A stretch of DNA of 64,000 nucleotides from Porphyra umbilicalis (lineage: Eukaryota; Rhodophyta; Bangiophyceae; Bangiales; Bangiaceae). The notes below the pieces were generated by a model that saw nothing but the letters and a program-made list of their open reading frames with translations, was not told the origin of the DNA and made no database searches. Positions 62,601-64,000 of this stretch are shown piece by piece; the stretch's first letter is position 1, and every line of letters starts with the position of its first letter. Where the stretch lies: the NCBI GenBank assembly GCA_002049455.2, contig KV918781.1:372001-436000 (forward strand), given 5' to 3'. Position numbers and translations under genes: made by a program.

Positions 62601-63587
62601 ATGGCCTCGGCCGCCTTCACGCCGAGCCTCTCGCGGGCAGTAACAAAGCGGCCGCCGCTCGCCACCCCACCGTCTTGCCACTGCCCGCCGCCCGAGGTGA
62701 GCGCGGCCGCCCCGACCGGCCGCCGCGCGCTGCTCACCGCCGCCACGCGCGCGGCGGTGGCGGCCGCCGCCGCCATCCACGTTTGCCCCTCACCAGACGG
62801 CCAGACGGCGGCGGGGCTGGGTCTGCGGCGCGCCGCCGCGGCCGCGCTGCCGGCGTCCCCCGCCAATGGCGCGGACGTGGACTCGGCGGCGGCCGCCGCC
62901 GCCGCCGCCGCCGCCCGCGTCGCCGCCGACTGCCGCCCCTACCTCGACGCGCTCGGCGCGTCGACCCCCCGCGGCGGGCGACCCCCCCTGGCGTTTCGTG
63001 GGGCGTCCCCCCCCGCCGCCACCACCACCACCACCACCACCCCGGCGGGTGGCGGCGCGCCCGCTGCCGGCGACGGCGGCCTCCCGCCTGGCATGCGCCG
63101 CGTGCACCCCGCTCCCGACTTGCTCGACGAGGCCACGTACGGCGCCGCCGGCGCCGCCTTTTTCGGCCGCCTCGACCGCGCGCTGACGGCGGCGGGCGCG
63201 CGCGTGACGCCGTCGGTCGGCCACATCCTGACGGGCGACGCGGCGGCCGCCGCCGCCTGGGGCACCCCCGTGACCGTGTGGCCGGTCGGACCCGTGGGGT
63301 ACGTGTGGTGGGCGGGGCCCGGCGGCGTCGACGTGTACGCGGCGGGCGACGAGGCGTTTGGCGAGCGGCCAGGGGGGGGGGTGGCGCCGTCCGAGGCGGC
63401 CGTCACCGCGGCGTTTGCGGCGGACGTGGCCGCCGCCAAGGGCCCCCCCGTCGTCGGCGAGCGGCTCGCCGACGCGCTCGCCGCGGGGCGGGAGGTGCTG
63501 TTTGCCGCCGACGGGGGGTGGTGGGAGGTGCCGCCCGACGTTGGTGCCGCCGTCGCCCGCCAGCTGTGGGGGGAGGGGGGCGGTTGA
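62601..63587 (+). CDS. Hypothetical protein, probably plastid/lumen-targeted, 328 aa
   Basis: I chose ATG 62601 because sequence before about 62490 is a dispersed repeat and the upstream in-frame residues are Arg/Gly-rich. Residues 1-40 are Ser/Thr/Pro/Arg-rich like a transit peptide. GRRALLTAATRAAVAAAAAI then gives twin arginines before an Ala-rich hydrophobic stretch, as in Tat-type thylakoid-lumen signals. After Ala- and Thr/Pro-rich linkers, a compact C-terminal domain follows (about 170-328), with DEATYGAAGAAFFGRLDRAL, TPVTVWPVGPVGYVWW and VGERLADALAAGREVLF. The stop is TGA at 63585-63587. No family was recognised. Regular codon composition and absence of breaks make it look like a genuine host gene. 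Confidence 0.55.
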   Translation: MASAAFTPSLSRAVTKRPPLATPPSCHCPPPEVSAAAPTGRRALLTAATRAAVAAAAAIHVCPSPDGQTAAGLGLRRAAAAALPASPANGADVDSAAAAAAAAAARVAADCRPYLDALGASTPRGGRPPLAFRGASPPAATTTTTTTPAGGGAPAAGDGGLPPGMRRVHPAPDLLDEATYGAAGAAFFGRLDRALTAAGARVTPSVGHILTGDAAAAAAWGTPVTVWPVGPVGYVWWAGPGGVDVYAAGDEAFGERPGGGVAPSEAAVTAAFAADVAAAKGPPVVGERLADALAAGREVLFAADGGWWEVPPDVGAAVARQLWGEGGG

Positions 63588-64000
63588 GGGGTGCCGTCCG
63601 TTGCCGCTTGGCCCAGGGGGTGGGGGCGCCAGCGGGCGCCGCCACAGTGGGACGCGTGTGCGTCGGGCGGCCGACGGCGGTCGGTGCGTCGCACGCGTTT
63701 CTTTCGTTGCACGCGGCTGTCAAACAGATTGCATGCTCCTCCTCGGCCGTGGCCGGTCGGCGTGGCGGCCGCACGGGTGCGGTGATGGCCGCGCCGGTGT
63801 ATAGTTTGCCGTGGAAGAAGCGGGGGCTACGGGCGAGCCGCTGCTCTGCTGCGTCATGCCGGCGCTCGCCCGCGTCGACGCGGCGCACCTGGTCCAGTCC
63901 ACCACATAATTGCTCTCCGACATCAATTGCTTTCCAATGGAAACTGACACCTCGGCGATCTCCCCCCACGGTCGCCTCCGATCCACGTCGCGCCGCCGCC
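63588..64000. other. 3' flank of the last gene, nothing supported
   Basis: GC-rich to about 63840, then less so to 63960. A minus-strand frame open across it (63403-63969) overlaps the upstream gene and reads as Arg/Pro-rich shadow sequence. Confidence 0.35.

Overview
The window is GC-rich nuclear DNA from a eukaryote. It carries a U1 snRNP protein gene, a transposase gene with a short GT-AG intron, and several eukaryotic transposon classes. Genes are mostly intronless, alanine/arginine/proline-rich and surrounded by repeats. That style fits an alga, and a bangiophyte red alga such as Porphyra/Pyropia is my best guess. This is inference; no taxon-specific marker was seen.

Only about three ordinary host genes are supported, at the two edges. 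At the left, on the minus strand (169-1870), is a secreted phytase-like/esterase-like protein that a frameshift at a G-run splits. Next to it, on the plus strand (4240-5019), is the spliceosomal U1-C protein, also broken at a G-run. At the right edge (62601-63587) is an unrecognised protein with a plastid/lumen-like N-terminus.

The 57 kb between is a nest of mobile and repetitive DNA. 5.0-15.1 kb holds foldback hairpins and a near-identical 3,849-bp tandem duplication that is flanked by inverted repeats and contains its own nested repeats. 15.2-24.1 kb holds unrecognised ORFs (one 861-codon frame has a single internal TAG) and two minisatellites. 24.1-30 kb holds TIR elements of one MITE family, a dead PIF/Harbinger-type transposase and a fragment of an unknown repeated gene. 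30.8-34.6 kb holds two head-to-head CACTA/tnp2-type transposase copies, one with an intron and both decayed. 35.8-40.8 kb holds more dispersed repeats, a second copy of the unknown repeated gene and an 11-bp minisatellite. 40.8-44.4 kb is a 1,189-codon Ulp1/C48 SUMO-protease-like ORF, followed by a 39-copy perfect 13-bp minisatellite. 48.1-52.0 kb (minus) is a large KDZ/HMGXB3-like transposase frame with one internal TAA.

52,496-61,193 is a complete Ty3/gypsy chromovirus-type LTR retrotransposon. It has 393-bp LTRs that look identical, a 5-bp GCGGG target duplication, gag, and pol in the -1 frame. The pol order is protease, RT, RNase H, integrase, chromodomain, then an extra C-terminal domain that recalls DIRS elements. 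It inserted very recently, yet pol already carries one in-frame TGA.

In functional terms the window is mostly a record of transposition, with host genes confined to its edges. Several long frames are broken by exactly one stop or one homopolymer-associated frameshift, so base-level accuracy of the assembly should be checked before calling them pseudogenes.
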